NCBI GenBank assembly: GCA_023807065.1
Contig: JAJJLU010003724.1
Span: forward strand, 1-35,242
DNA length: 35,242 nucleotides
Reading direction: 5' to 3'
From: Isotricha intestinalis
Lineage: Eukaryota > Ciliophora > Litostomatea > Vestibuliferida > Isotrichidae
Part shown: positions 1 to 12,086 of the stretch, one piece after another
How the letters are laid out: each line of letters opens with the position of its first letter
How positions within the stretch are numbered: position 1 is the first letter of the stretch
The notes under the pieces: generated by a model
Databases searched by the model: none
Told to the model about the DNA's origin: nothing
Seen by the model: the letters and a program-made list of their open reading frames with translations, nothing else
Translations under genes and position numbers: made by a program

Positions 1-787
<787 letters not shown>

Positions 788-1023
788 TATATTTTTATTT
801 ATTTAAAAATTAAAAAAAATTTATATATAAAGTATAAATTAAAAATTTAAAATATTTAAAATAAATATTTAACTTAAATTATGAATTTATTTAGACATTT
901 ATGTTTTAAATAAACAAATAAATAAAGTTATATATAAATAAAATGAATAAAATAAATTTCTTTTTTTATAAAAAAATAGTATAAAAAATGAATAAAAAAA
1001 AATTATATTAAATATTTAAAAAA

Positions 1024-2136
1024 ATGTCATTTGAAAAAACAAAAAGAAAAAAGGAAAAAATTTGGGAAATTTTATCAAAAAATGAATCAGAGAAAAATAT
1101 ATCATCAAGAAATGAAAATAGAAGAAAATTAGAAATGAGAAATAAATCAAATCCTTCAATTCATAGAAAAATAATTCCAATATTTATTGATGAAGAAGTT
1201 AAAATTTATCAAAGAGAAGATATAATGCATAAATTTAATGTTTTTCAAAATGAAAGAAAGAAAAAATATTCTAAGAAAGAAATAGATAATATATTTGAAA
1301 ATTTATTTCATAATAAAAATAGGAATTTTTCTTTTAAAAAAAAAGAAAAAGCAAAAAAAATCATTTCTTTAAAATCACCTTCTTTAAAAAAATATTTAAT
1401 AACTTATCAAGATTTTGAAAATAAAAATAAAAATGAATTTCCTAATATAAATCTATTAAATAATAATTTATTTCAATTTAATTCAAAATTATCTAAAAAA
1501 ATAAATGATTTAAATGAAGAAGAAAATATTTATGATTCATTAGAAACAGAAGAAAGAATAATAAAAGGATTAGAAGATACATATTCTTTTTATAATAAAA
1601 ACAAAAATATTGATAAAAGAAAAATTCATATTAATAAAATTTTTAAAAATCCTAAAATAATGGATATTGAATATTTTCATAAAGTTGATAAAGTTAAAAG
1701 AGCTCATTTTATGGATTTAAATCCAGATAATATTTTTTTTTCTAATTATCATAATAATAATACGTTAAATAATTCTATTAATAAATATAATGGGAATTCT
1801 TTTAATAATAATTATAATAATGATTATAAAAGCTTATTTAAGAGAAATAATACTAAATTAAATTTTTTTAATAATAATAAAAATATTTTGAAAAATAAAT
1901 TAAATTATACTGAAAATAATAATAATAATAAGATTAATGTTTTTAAAAATAATATGAATAATACTATGGGAAGATTAAATTTTAATTCGAGTAATAATAT
2001 AAATAATATTAAATTATTGAAATCTACTTCAGCTTTTAAATTCTTTAATAATAAATTATGTACTAAAAAAAATAAAGGGAATGAAATTAAAGTATATGTT
2101 AAAAATATTATAAATACTTTTAATACAATAAAATAA
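1024..2136 (+). CDS. Basic Asn/Lys-rich hypothetical protein (370 aa)
   Basis: The frame starts at an ATG preceded by an A-run, which is the usual start context in this window, and ends at TAA. Residues 1-150 are strongly basic with many KKK and RRK clusters, consistent with a nuclear or nucleic-acid-associated protein, though that is only inference from charge. Residues 240-330 are dominated by Asn with short Asn runs (NNNN), typical of low-complexity tracts in this genome. There is no signal peptide, membrane segment, Cys cluster or recognisable domain. The 5' end is divergent from the partial gene at 1-787, and the PAS membrane protein gene follows 140 bp downstream on the same strand. No family assignment is possible. 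Confidence 0.75.
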   Translation: MSFEKTKRKKEKIWEILSKNESEKNISSRNENRRKLEMRNKSNPSIHRKIIPIFIDEEVKIYQREDIMHKFNVFQNERKKKYSKKEIDNIFENLFHNKNRNFSFKKKEKAKKIISLKSPSLKKYLITYQDFENKNKNEFPNINLLNNNLFQFNSKLSKKINDLNEEENIYDSLETEERIIKGLEDTYSFYNKNKNIDKRKIHINKIFKNPKIMDIEYFHKVDKVKRAHFMDLNPDNIFFSNYHNNNTLNNSINKYNGNSFNNNYNNDYKSLFKRNNTKLNFFNNNKNILKNKLNYTENNNNNKINVFKNNMNNTMGRLNFNSSNNINNIKLLKSTSAFKFFNNKLCTKKNKGNEIKVYVKNIINTFNTIK

Positions 2137-2276
2137 AAATATAAATTTAATTTTCAAAAAAAATAAAAAAAATATATTATAAAAAATAAAAAAAATATTT
2201 TACTTCTGAACATGAATAGAAAATATTTATTACATTCAAATAATAAAAAAAAATAAAAAATAAAAAAATATTCTTG

Positions 2277-5134
2277 ATGAAAAATGATGAAATAAAGTTA
2301 TTTATAAAAGATGAGCCAACATTAAAAGAAAGATTTTTAATATTTATGAATTTATTAGTATCTAATCAATCAGAATCTCGAGTAGAATGTATATTATTTT
2401 TTGCATTTTTTTATCTTCAAACAATTTCTGGTTTTTTTACAGATAGAGTAAATTTATTAAAACCAAAAGAAAATATTTCAGATAATATTTTATTTTGTTT
2501 AGAAAAAATAATAAGATTTAAAGACACAATAAAAGGTAATAAAAATGATTTTGAATTATTTATTTATATTTGGGCAATTATTCTTACATTATTTACTTTA
2601 ATATTTATTTTTATTTTATATCAAACAAATAGAGATTCATTATATACCGCAAAATATTATTTCATTAATATTCTTATAAAAATATCTTATTATATATTAT
2701 ATAATATTATTCTTGATTTTTTTTCTACTTTATTATGTTTTGGAGCTGAAAAAAGTGATATTGTAAAAGATTATTCTTGTAGAATAAGTGATCATATTGG
2801 AATTTTTTTAGTTTCTTTTATATCTACTTTATATTGTATTTTTATGGTTATTTTTCTTCAAACTTATTATATTGATTGCTTTTATTTATCTGTTAATTAT
2901 TATTCTCAAATTGCTACTAAATATAATATTTTAATGGCTTTAAATGCTGTTTGTTTTTCTATTACTAAAAGCTTAATTCATCATTTAACTACTGAAGTTT
3001 TTTTAGTTCTTAATATTATTATTAGTATTTATTTATTCTATTTTTATTATCGAAATATTATTTTTTATGATGAAATGACAAATAAAATTTGTGGTATTTT
3101 TCATATAGTATATATTTGGACCCCAATATTTTTTTTCATTACAAAATATTTAGATATATCAGAATTAGGACTTTTATGGTTTTTAGCATCATTAATAGTA
3201 ACATTTATATATTTTAATTTAAAGATTAAATTTGAAGATTGGATTATTTGTCAACTTCCATATTATAAAATACAAAATATAAATTATTTATTATTTTATT
3301 TACGTTCAATAATAACAATGATAAACACAGGATTAGAAAATCAAAAAATAAAAACTCGTTTAACTGGAATTATCCAAATACATATTTTAGAATGTCCAAA
3401 TCCAAAATGTTTAACAAAAACAAAACAAAAACTTTATTTACCTTCAAAAAATGAATGGTCAGATAGAAGTAAACCTTTTATTACAGATTTTGTTTTTTTA
3501 AATAGTTTAATTGTTGCAATAATGAATTATTTCATTGCTTCAAATTTTTATTCTCCTGAATTATTAATTAATTTTTCTTATTATTATTTAGAAATAATTG
3601 GTAATATTTCTCTTAGTATTTATTTTTTACATAAAGTAGAATTAATGAAAATGACTGCTCAAGAACTTTTTACTTTAGAAAGATTGAAAATTTTGATATC
3701 TCAGAAATTAATAGAAAAATTAAAAAAGAAAAATGAGTATTGTTCAAATTTAGAAGATTTAAACACGACATTTTTTTATAAATATGATTTTAACAAAAGG
3801 AAATTTTATGAAGAAATAAATAAAGATTTAGAATTAACAGAAGATTTTTGGAAAATATTTTCAAAAAAAGAAAATAAGTCAATAATTGATTTTAATAATG
3901 TTTTTAAAATCTCAGAACAAATAATGATATCAAAATCAAATGTAGAGAAAATATGGAAAATATTATATTCTTTGTATTCAGGAATAAATGAAGTTTTTGA
4001 TTTTTATTCTGATTATGTTGAACAAATAAATGATGATTCTTTTTTAAAAAGAGAATTAGAAAGTATTAAAAGAAAAAATGAAACAAGTTCTGATTCAATT
4101 AATCAAAATTATTATAATTTAATGTTTAAATCTGAAACTGGAATTTGCATTTGTAATGGTGATAATGGAAAAGAAGGTTTAATTGAAAAAGTAAATTTAG
4201 AATTTGAAAAAATTTTTAAATTTAATAATAATGAATTAATTGGAAAAGATATTTCTATTTTAATGCCTAAAATTTTTTCAAATCAACATAAAGAGTTTAT
4301 GCAAAATTATATTAATATTGGAGAAAAAATTATTATTGATACTAAAGAATATTTCTCTTTTGCTAAAGATAAAAATAATTCTATTATATTTATTAAATTA
4401 TATGTTAAATTATTCCCTGTTTTAAATAATAGTGTTTTTTTTATTGGAATGATTTTACCAGAAAAAATTGATGATTTAATTTTTATTGATTCTAATTTTA
4501 TTATTCAAGGAATGTCAAAGAAAATTCAAGAAAGATTAAAATTAAAAAATAAAACGTTCTTTAATGACAATAATATTCCTTTTTATATGATTTGTAAAAA
4601 TTTTGTTAATTTTTATAAAATTTTTATGAAAGGAAATAAACAACAAATTTCAGAAGATAATAATAATAATGAACAAAGTGATAGTATTATTTTAAGTCAA
4701 ACTATTATTTATGATAAAGATGAATTATGTATTGAAGATGAGGAAAAAGAAAATCAAGAAAATAATATTGAAATTAATGAAAACATTGAATTGGAATATG
4801 AAATTAAAATTCCTAACTTTATGATGGAATTTCAAAAAAATGCGAAAAGAGATTTAATTGTTAAAAATATTGCTCCTGAAACAATGATAGTTGAAAAAAG
4901 TAATTTAATTGATAATACTAGAATTAATATTAATTTCCATTATAATGAAGAAGAAATATTATTAATTCCAAAAGAAGAAAAAAGCTATTATGAAAAAATG
5001 AGTGAGAAAAGTAATTTAAGTCAAAAAAGTTTTAAAAACAATAATGATAATAATAAAATAAATAATAATAATAATAATGATAATAATAAAAATAAAAAGA
5101 ATAATAATAATAATAATGATAATAATAATAATAA

Positions 5135-5207
<73 letters not shown>

Positions 5208-7832
5208 TATAATATAGTAATAAATAAAGAATTAACACCAGATTATTCAGGGAAAAATAATATAACTCCAAATGGAATAACTCCAACTCCAAAGGATATT
5301 AAAAATAAACTTTCAATAAAATCTCGAAAATCAAATCAAAGTAATGCTAAAGTAAAATTTCATTCATCCTTAAGTAACAATTCAACATCTCCAGAAGGAA
5401 TATTTAATCAGAAATTAAATTTATACAAAAAATTATTTAATTATAACAAATTTACAGATTTAGAAGAAATAATAGAAAATGATACAAGAGATTATAATAC
5501 ATTATCATATAAATTTAATTTTACTTTTAAAAAATATAATTATAGAAAAGATAAATTATGTTATGTAATAAGATGTGTAGATAATAAAAGTGAATTAGGT
5601 TCAAATAAATTAGACGATGATTCTCAAAATAATGAAGCAGGTAAAAAAATAATAAGTCAACAAAATAAATTATCATCATTAAAGAAATGTTATGATATTA
5701 AAGCAGAAGAGAAAGAAAGAATAATAGAAAATATAAATAATTTTGGTGAATATTTTAATGATAATGAAGATTTCCAAAATATATTATTTAAAAATAAAGA
5801 ACATATAAAAAAATATTCTCGTGTTCATGGTTCTCAAAAACAAAATACTGTTATGGATGATGAAAATGCTTCTCAAAGTTCTGCTCCTGGTTTTAATTCT
5901 GATTTATCTAAATTAAATAGAATTTTTGAAATTAGAGAAAATATATTAAAAAATAATAAAAGCTTAAATTCACTTTATTATATGTTGTTTACTGCTTTAT
6001 CTTTTGTTTTTGGAGCTGGAATTTTTTCTTCTGTTTTTTTCATAATTTATAAAAAGATTGATAAAGATTTAAATAAATTAGATAAATTACAAAGTAATTA
6101 TTATATTGTTCAAAATGATTTATTACAAATTATTTCTTCTAGTATTTCTTTAATTGCTTTAACTTTAAGTTTATATGAAGAAGATTATAATATTTCATAT
6201 AATTCATATATAAGTGATAAAGAAGAATATTTTAATTATTTATTTGAAAGTAGTATAAAATGGGTTGATGATTCTACTTCAAAATTAAATTTAGTTGAAA
6301 GATTTTTTTGTGAATTTGGAGGTGCAAATTATTTTTGGGGAAGAATAAATACAACTTATCCTTTTATTTCTTTTGAAGATAAAGAACCTTTTCCTATAAC
6401 TTTAACTAGAAGTTTAATTGATTCTTCTATTTTATTACATAATTTAAATTTAAGTAGAAATATTAGTAATTACATTCAAGATGAAAAATATAGATTATAT
6501 TTTTTAATTTTCGAAGCCATTTATAATAGTTATGATTATGTTATTCCTCTTTTATTAAATTCTAATATTAGATTACTTGATTATATTAAAAATAAAAATA
6601 ATAAAAAAATAAATAGTGTATGGTATTTAAATGGGATTTATTTATTTTTTGTTTGTCTTTGCTTTACAATATATTTATGGCAATTAATGATAACAAATAA
6701 TTTTATGGGTGAAGGATTAGAAAAATTAGTAAAAATTTCTCAAGAAAAAGTAAATGAAATGATAGAAAAAATAAAAGGATTTAAAGAAGTTTTAAAAGTT
6801 CAAATCGAGAATGAAAATAATAATGGTATTATAGAAGATAATAAATCAGAATCAATAGAAGAATCATCATCAAAAACTTTATCAAAAAAATCAAATGAAA
6901 GTGAAAATACAAATATTCAAAAAGTATCAAGTCAACAATCAACACCACCAATAAAAAGACAAGAAACAAATGATTTTAATTTAGATTTTAAAAAAAATAA
7001 AAAATTAAATTTACAAAATACTTCATATGTTCATTTAACATTAATATTTATAGTATGTACATCAGCATGTTTAGGATTATTTTTAATAAGTAAACGTTCA
7101 ATAAATGATAATATTAAAATAATGGAAGTTCAAACTTATTTATATGGAAGATTTGCTTCTTCATCATGTCAAATGGTAAAATTAAAATGTACTTTATTAA
7201 AATGTAATGTTAATAAAACTTTAGATTGTACTTCATTTATGAAAATAAAAGATTTATCTCACTCTTATTATTCTTCTTTAAGTAATTATCCTTTATTAAG
7301 AAATTTTTATAATAATTATTTTTTAATTGATGCTTGTGGAGCTTTATTTAATTTAGAAAGTGAAGATTATAATATTTGCTTAAAAAATCCTTTAGTTAAT
7401 AATATTAATAATACTGATACTTTTATTGATATGTTAAATAATAAAATTAATAATATTTTATATGAACATGAAGCTTTTATGAAGTATGATGTCAATTTTC
7501 AATCTTTTTATCTTTTTTCCTCTCCTTTTTTCTCACTTGTTGAAAATATTCATTATGATTTTGTTATTCCTGTTATTGAAAGATTAGATAAAGTTATTTT
7601 ACAATCTGTTAATGAAGAATTGAGAAATAATAAAAATATTGCTCTTTATATTATTAGTCTTTTAATTATTGCTATGGTTATTTTTATTATTTATGTTAAA
7701 TTTTTTTTCCTCAAAAAATTAGATTATTTTTTAAATATTTCTAAATGTATTGTTAAAATTATTCCTAGTACTATGATTTCAACTAATCCAGATTTGGAAA
7801 ATTGGTTAGAAAGAATGAACAGTAGAAAATAA
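2277..7832 (+). CDS. Large multi-pass membrane protein with PAS domain (TmcB-like architecture)
   Basis: An 1851-residue protein. I take the ATG at 2277 as the start; the frame can be extended one codon to a TTG, which is unlikely in a eukaryote. Residues about 30-480 hold roughly ten hydrophobic segments. A soluble helical stretch follows, then a PAS-type domain at about 610-740 with hallmark elements 'VNLEFEKIFKF', 'LIGKDISILMP' and a His before the YINIGE segment. An acidic region and an Asn tract (about 921-979) come next. The C-terminal half has four more membrane segments near 1235, 1455, 1590 and 1795, with long probably extracellular loops between the first two and the last two. This order (membrane block, helical or TPR-like linker, PAS, membrane block) matches large TmcB/TmcC-type proteins of amoebae, ciliates and trichomonads. 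A role in environmental sensing is inference. No cyclase or kinase domain is visible. Confidence 0.85.
5037..5213. repeat. AAT-rich tract encoding poly-Asn inside the PAS membrane protein
   Basis: About 59 codons, almost all AAT, interrupted by a few AAA, GAT and ATA codons. They encode residues about 921-979 of the PAS membrane protein, between the PAS region and the second membrane block. It lies in a hydrophilic linker, so length variation should be tolerated. The long Tyr-rich frame on the opposite strand is only its shadow. Confidence 0.9.
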
Positions 7833-7984
7833 ATATTTTTTTTGATATTATATTTTTTAAATATTATTTTTGGTGTTTTTATTATAAATTAGTATTATTT
7901 GTTTTATGAATTAAAATGAGTTAATAATAATAATATATTTATTATTTTTTAAATGTTTATTTTTTTTTTGAATTTTAATTAATA

Positions 7985-9895
7985 ATGGGAAATAATTTAG
8001 ATACTCAAAAAATATCTTCTTTAATATTAGAATTATCAGAAAGTTCAGATTTAAATGCTAAATTTTTAATAAATAATTTTAATAATTTAATTGAATTAAC
8101 TGGAGGACAACATCAACCTTATCAACAAATAAAAGACTTATTTTTTGAATTAATAAAATCAAATCCAGAAAATTTTTCATATAATCATTTAGTTAATTTT
8201 GGTAATAATGTTTTACAATATATAACTTTAGAACAAAAAGAAAATTATTTAACTATAATTAAACCTTGTATTATTTTGTTATATATTATTGTTGAATCTT
8301 TATATGAAATTTTTAAAGATAATTTAAATATTAATTTTATTCAATCTATTCAAAATATTTCTTGGGATGTTTTAAAAACTATTTTTCCTTTTAATTTAAT
8401 TTTATTTTGTATTGATACTATTTTAAATGAAGAAAAATTAATTTTAAATGATAGAGAATTATATTTTAGTATTCTTTTTATTTCTTTTAGTATTTTATAT
8501 CATTTAATTATTTTAAGTAATAATAAAAATAATGAAAATTTAAAAATTGAAAATATTGATTTTTATAAATTTATTTTTTCTTCAAATTCTTTTTTGGAAA
8601 GAGAAAAATTCGAGAAATTTATTCAAATCATTTATTCTTCTTTTTTTAAAAATTTTATAAATATAATTAAACATAATGTTGAAATAAATCTTTTAATATC
8701 TCAAAGATATTTAAATATTCTTATTTCATTTATGATATATTTTTTAGAAGACATAAATCATTTAATTTTTAATGATATTAAATCAGACGAGCAAAATTTA
8801 AGTTTTTATTTTAAAAATCAAAACAATGAAATTTATTTTCAGTTTCTTTCCAAATTAGACCAAAATTTACAAAAAATTCCGATTTTAATGATTGAAATGA
8901 TTAATTATTATAATAAATATTTTAATGAAATTACAATAAAATCTATAATGTTAAATAATAGACTAATTAATGAATTTATTATTTTATTTTATCATAATTA
9001 TGATTTATTAAATGATATTTTCAAAGATAAAGTACATTATTTATTTATTAAATTATTTAATATTATTCCAAATTTATTAGAAATTTCTTCTGTTAAAGAA
9101 TTTATTCCAACTTTATTAGAAAAATTAATGAGCAAAGAAAATAAAAATTTAAATGATTATATTTTATTTAATGATATAATAACTTCTGATAATTATAAAA
9201 AATTATCAATTGATTATGAAAATGATAAATTAACTCAAGAAGATTTTGGAAAGATTATTAATCATTTTTTAAACTCAATTGAAAATTTACAAAAGAATAA
9301 TAATAATGAATATAAGTCTGGAATGATAGTATATTCTTTAATTATTTTAAATAATATTACTTTATTCCTTCATCAATATAATAGTCATTCTAATTTAAAT
9401 AAATTATTTCATATTCTTGAAATTGAAGTTGAAAAAGAAGATAAAGATATAATATCTAAATTTGTTGTATTTTATTTTTGTATATTAATTATTATAAATT
9501 TATCAAATAATTTAGAAGAACATTCTCAATTTCATATGTTATTACTTAAAAATAATAAAATCATTGAGAATTTATATAATAAATTATCTATTTTATGTAA
9601 TAGTTCAAATTCAAAGAAATTATTTCAAAAAATAAAAGAAAAAAAAAATATTATTGATGAATTAATAAATAGAATTATTAAGAAATTTAATGATGAAAAA
9701 ACTGATTGGAGATTTAATCAAGATGTTGAAATTATAAGAATAATAAATAAAGTGATTTTTCTTCCTATAAATATAAAGAAAGAATTTATAAAAGTTAATA
9801 ATTTCAATCAGTTAAATATAGAAAAAGGAATAATTACATCTAATATAAAAAATAATATATATGATATAAGTACTTTAAATGATGTATATAAATAA
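7985..9895 (+). CDS. Helical hypothetical protein (636 aa), possibly HEAT/ARM-like
   Basis: The frame opens at ATG (MGNNLDTQKISS) and ends at TAA, 152 bp after the PAS protein gene. The protein is a continuous series of amphipathic Leu/Ile-rich helices separated by short Asn/Lys loops, with no long hydrophobic run that would make a convincing membrane anchor and no Cys clusters or catalytic motif. The pattern is compatible with an alpha-solenoid scaffold such as an importin-, exportin- or HEAT-type protein, but I see no repeat clear enough to name. The Gly at position 2 suggests N-myristoylation, yet the residues that follow (NNLD) fit the consensus poorly. No function is assigned. Confidence 0.75.
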   Translation: MGNNLDTQKISSLILELSESSDLNAKFLINNFNNLIELTGGQHQPYQQIKDLFFELIKSNPENFSYNHLVNFGNNVLQYITLEQKENYLTIIKPCIILLYIIVESLYEIFKDNLNINFIQSIQNISWDVLKTIFPFNLILFCIDTILNEEKLILNDRELYFSILFISFSILYHLIILSNNKNNENLKIENIDFYKFIFSSNSFLEREKFEKFIQIIYSSFFKNFINIIKHNVEINLLISQRYLNILISFMIYFLEDINHLIFNDIKSDEQNLSFYFKNQNNEIYFQFLSKLDQNLQKIPILMIEMINYYNKYFNEITIKSIMLNNRLINEFIILFYHNYDLLNDIFKDKVHYLFIKLFNIIPNLLEISSVKEFIPTLLEKLMSKENKNLNDYILFNDIITSDNYKKLSIDYENDKLTQEDFGKIINHFLNSIENLQKNNNNEYKSGMIVYSLIILNNITLFLHQYNSHSNLNKLFHILEIEVEKEDKDIISKFVVFYFCILIIINLSNNLEEHSQFHMLLLKNNKIIENLYNKLSILCNSSNSKKLFQKIKEKKNIIDELINRIIKKFNDEKTDWRFNQDVEIIRIINKVIFLPINIKKEFIKVNNFNQLNIEKGIITSNIKNNIYDISTLNDVYK

Positions 9896-10279
9896 AATAA
9901 AAAAATAAATATTAAAAATAGAAAAGAAGAAAAAAAGTTATTTAAAAAAAAGATTAAATTTTTTACTTCAAAATCTTTAACAAAAATTAAATTTTTATAA
10001 ATTAATTATTATCTAAATTAAAAGAAATATTTTCAACCTTTCTTTAATAAGAAAATTATTAATTTTAGGTAAAAAATTCATTATTTTAATTTATGGTATA
10101 TTATTCTTTTTTTTTTCTGTTTCATCTTTTTTTTTTATTTATTTATTTTTCCTTTTTTAATTATAAATTTTTCTATTAGTTTTATAAATTTAAAAAATTC
10201 TTTTTTTAAATTATGATTAAAAAATAGAATAGAATAATTTATCCCAATGAAATAAAATTAATAAAAAAAATAAAAGAAA
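9896..10279. other. Intergenic, nothing recognisable
   Basis: 384 bp of A/T-rich DNA with long T and A runs and pyrimidine-rich stretches near 10100-10160. It separates two genes on the same strand and presumably holds the 3' end of one and the promoter of the next. I see no open frame of note and no repeat. Confidence 0.6.
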
Positions 10280-10909
10280 ATGGAAATTTTATCATATCCT
10301 AAAATAGACATTCAAGAAAATTCAGAAATAAATAAAACAGATTCTTTAAAAGAAGACGTTCACAAAATATTTATAGGGAAAAATCCAAATGAAGAAAATT
10401 TTCAATCTTTTAAAAATACATTTGGAGAAATAAAAACAGATCCAAAAATAATAGAAAGAGTATATTTAATAATGTGTGATTTAAATGAAATAGAAAAATC
10501 AATTCCTTTATGTAATAATATTGAAAAAAGAGAAATGTTACTTGATAGAGGATTATCCTTATCTCAATTATTAGAAAAATTAATTCAAAATTATAATATT
10601 ACTTTAAATGATATTAAAAATGAGAATGGAAAAAATATTGCTAATCATTTTAATTTTGAAAAAACTGGGATTGTTTATCATAATAAAAAGGTTTTTATTA
10701 ATAAAGATTTATTAAATGAAAATTATTGGACTTCTAAAAAAATTGATAGATATGAAAAAACTGAAGAAAGAAAAAAAATTCCTGTTGAATTTTGGTATCA
10801 TTTAACTGACAAAAAATTCATTGGAGAATTAAAAAAATGTTATGATTTAAATAAAAAAGGAAGTTTTATGGATAATTATAATTGGTTATTTAATCCACAA
10901 AATTCTTAA
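10280..10909 (+). CDS. Hypothetical protein (209 aa)
   Basis: The frame starts at ATG (MEILSYPKIDIQ) after an A-rich leader and stops at TAA. The protein is charged and soluble, without signal peptide or membrane segment. Residues 60-120 are predicted helical, and a Trp/Tyr-containing C-terminal part (about 145-205) ends in DNYNWLFNPQNS, which looks like a conserved structural motif rather than low complexity. I recognise no family. It is convergent with the minus-strand MPR-family gene, 242 bp away. Mixed amino-acid composition and non-repetitive sequence support coding. Confidence 0.7.
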   Translation: MEILSYPKIDIQENSEINKTDSLKEDVHKIFIGKNPNEENFQSFKNTFGEIKTDPKIIERVYLIMCDLNEIEKSIPLCNNIEKREMLLDRGLSLSQLLEKLIQNYNITLNDIKNENGKNIANHFNFEKTGIVYHNKKVFINKDLLNENYWTSKKIDRYEKTEERKKIPVEFWYHLTDKKFIGELKKCYDLNKKGSFMDNYNWLFNPQNS

Positions 10910-11151
10910 ATTTTGTTATTTAGGTAATTTTAATTTTTTTATTTAAAAAATTTTTAAGGAATTTTTTATTTTTATAAATTTTTTTTCTTTTTGGAGTTGA
11001 AAAAATTATTAAATATTTAATAAAAATTAAATTTATTATAAAAAACTTTCCCAATTTAATTTCTAAAAAAAAATAATTGTTGCAAAAAATCTAAAAAGAA
11101 AAAAATTAATAAAAATCCAATTATAAAATATAAAAAACCTGAAAAAAAAAT

Positions 11152-11940
11152 TTAATGTGGATTATATTGTCCCCCAGTATATCCCTGAGGATAATTTTGA
11201 TTACTAGGTAAAAATCCTTGATTATTTACAAATTGTTGATTAGTTTGAATGACTCCTCCTCCACTGTGAATTCCATTATTTGGATAATTTTGTTGTCCTC
11301 CAACAACTTGAACGTTTCCCTGATTTGGAATATATCCAATATTATTATGATTATCAATATCTCTTCTTTTTTTTTTCCTTTGTTCATCATTCATTGCACT
11401 ACAACATTGAGCACAACAACAACAACATAATCCTATACATATTAAACATATTGCTGTGTCTTCTACTGCTTCTTTATTTCCATGAGGTTTATTATTATTG
11501 TTTGGTTTTGGTTTTGGCTTTGGATGTGGGTTTTGAGGGGGATAATTTGAAGGTTTAGGTTTAGGTTTTGGTTTTGGTTGAATTGTATTTTTTGGAGGGT
11601 AGATATTGTCTATTTCCTCTTTTGTAGGATAATTAGGAATTTGAGGTTGTATTTGAGGTTGTATTTGAGGTTGTATTGGAGGTTGTATTTGAGGTTGTAT
11701 TTGTGGTTGAATTTGAGGTTGTATTTGTGGTTGTATTTGAGGTTGAGATGGATATTGAGGGATTTCTGGCACTATTGGTTGAGGCATTTCGGGCTGGGAG
11801 GGAGGAAGGTTTATTTGGATATCATTTATATTTACTGAGGGATTTTGTTCTGGTAGTTGGTTTTCTGCATTTATTGTTAATCCAGCTGTTCCTGCTATAT
11901 TAGCGTTTTGATCATTTGTATTACGTGCTACTCTAGGCAT
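11152..11940 (-). CDS. MPR-family small protein 1: Pro/Gln repeat and Cys cluster (262 aa)
   Basis: First of three paralogs in the window. The N-terminus (MPRVARNT, then NIAGTAGLTINA) matches those of the genes at 23047 and 24412. Residues about 62-100 are a tandem PQIQ repeat, about 120-150 a Lys/Pro-rich segment (PKPKPKP), and about 160-181 a Cys cluster (CLICIGLCCCCCAQCC) followed by a basic KKKRR stretch. The C-terminus is Asn/Gln/Gly-rich. There is no signal peptide. The Cys cluster could be multiply palmitoylated or insert shallowly in a membrane, similar in style to CYSTM-type proteins; that is inference. Codons are visibly richer in G/C than in neighbouring genes. Unlike its two paralogs it lacks the KRYSG motif and the exact GVAQIY tail. 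It is convergent with the 209-residue gene. Confidence 0.85.
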   Translation of the reverse strand: MPRVARNTNDQNANIAGTAGLTINAENQLPEQNPSVNINDIQINLPPSQPEMPQPIVPEIPQYPSQPQIQPQIQPQIQPQIQPQIQPPIQPQIQPQIQPQIPNYPTKEEIDNIYPPKNTIQPKPKPKPKPSNYPPQNPHPKPKPKPNNNNKPHGNKEAVEDTAICLICIGLCCCCCAQCCSAMNDEQRKKKRRDIDNHNNIGYIPNQGNVQVVGGQQNYPNNGIHSGGGVIQTNQQFVNNQGFLPSNQNYPQGYTGGQYNPH

Positions 11941-12086
11941 TTTTTTATTATATTATTATTTTTAGTTTTTAATATTGTAGATAATTTTTTTATTTTATTT
12001 ATTATGATTAATAGGCTAAATTGTGTTAGTTGAAAAAAACATAGGAAGAAATTTAATTTAAGGTTTACTTTTTAAAATTAAAAATA

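Noticed and set aside
2274..2276. TTG as start codon of the PAS membrane protein
   Set aside because: An ATG follows directly; non-ATG initiation is not expected in a eukaryotic nuclear gene.
5032..5292. 86-codon minus-strand frame rich in Tyr
   Set aside because: It is the complement of the poly-Asn tract of the PAS membrane protein; AAT repeats always give such a shadow.
11218..11903. Several plus-strand frames opposite MPR gene 1
   Set aside because: They are shadows of the Pro/Gln repeats and the Cys cluster; composition is repetitive and without independent signal.
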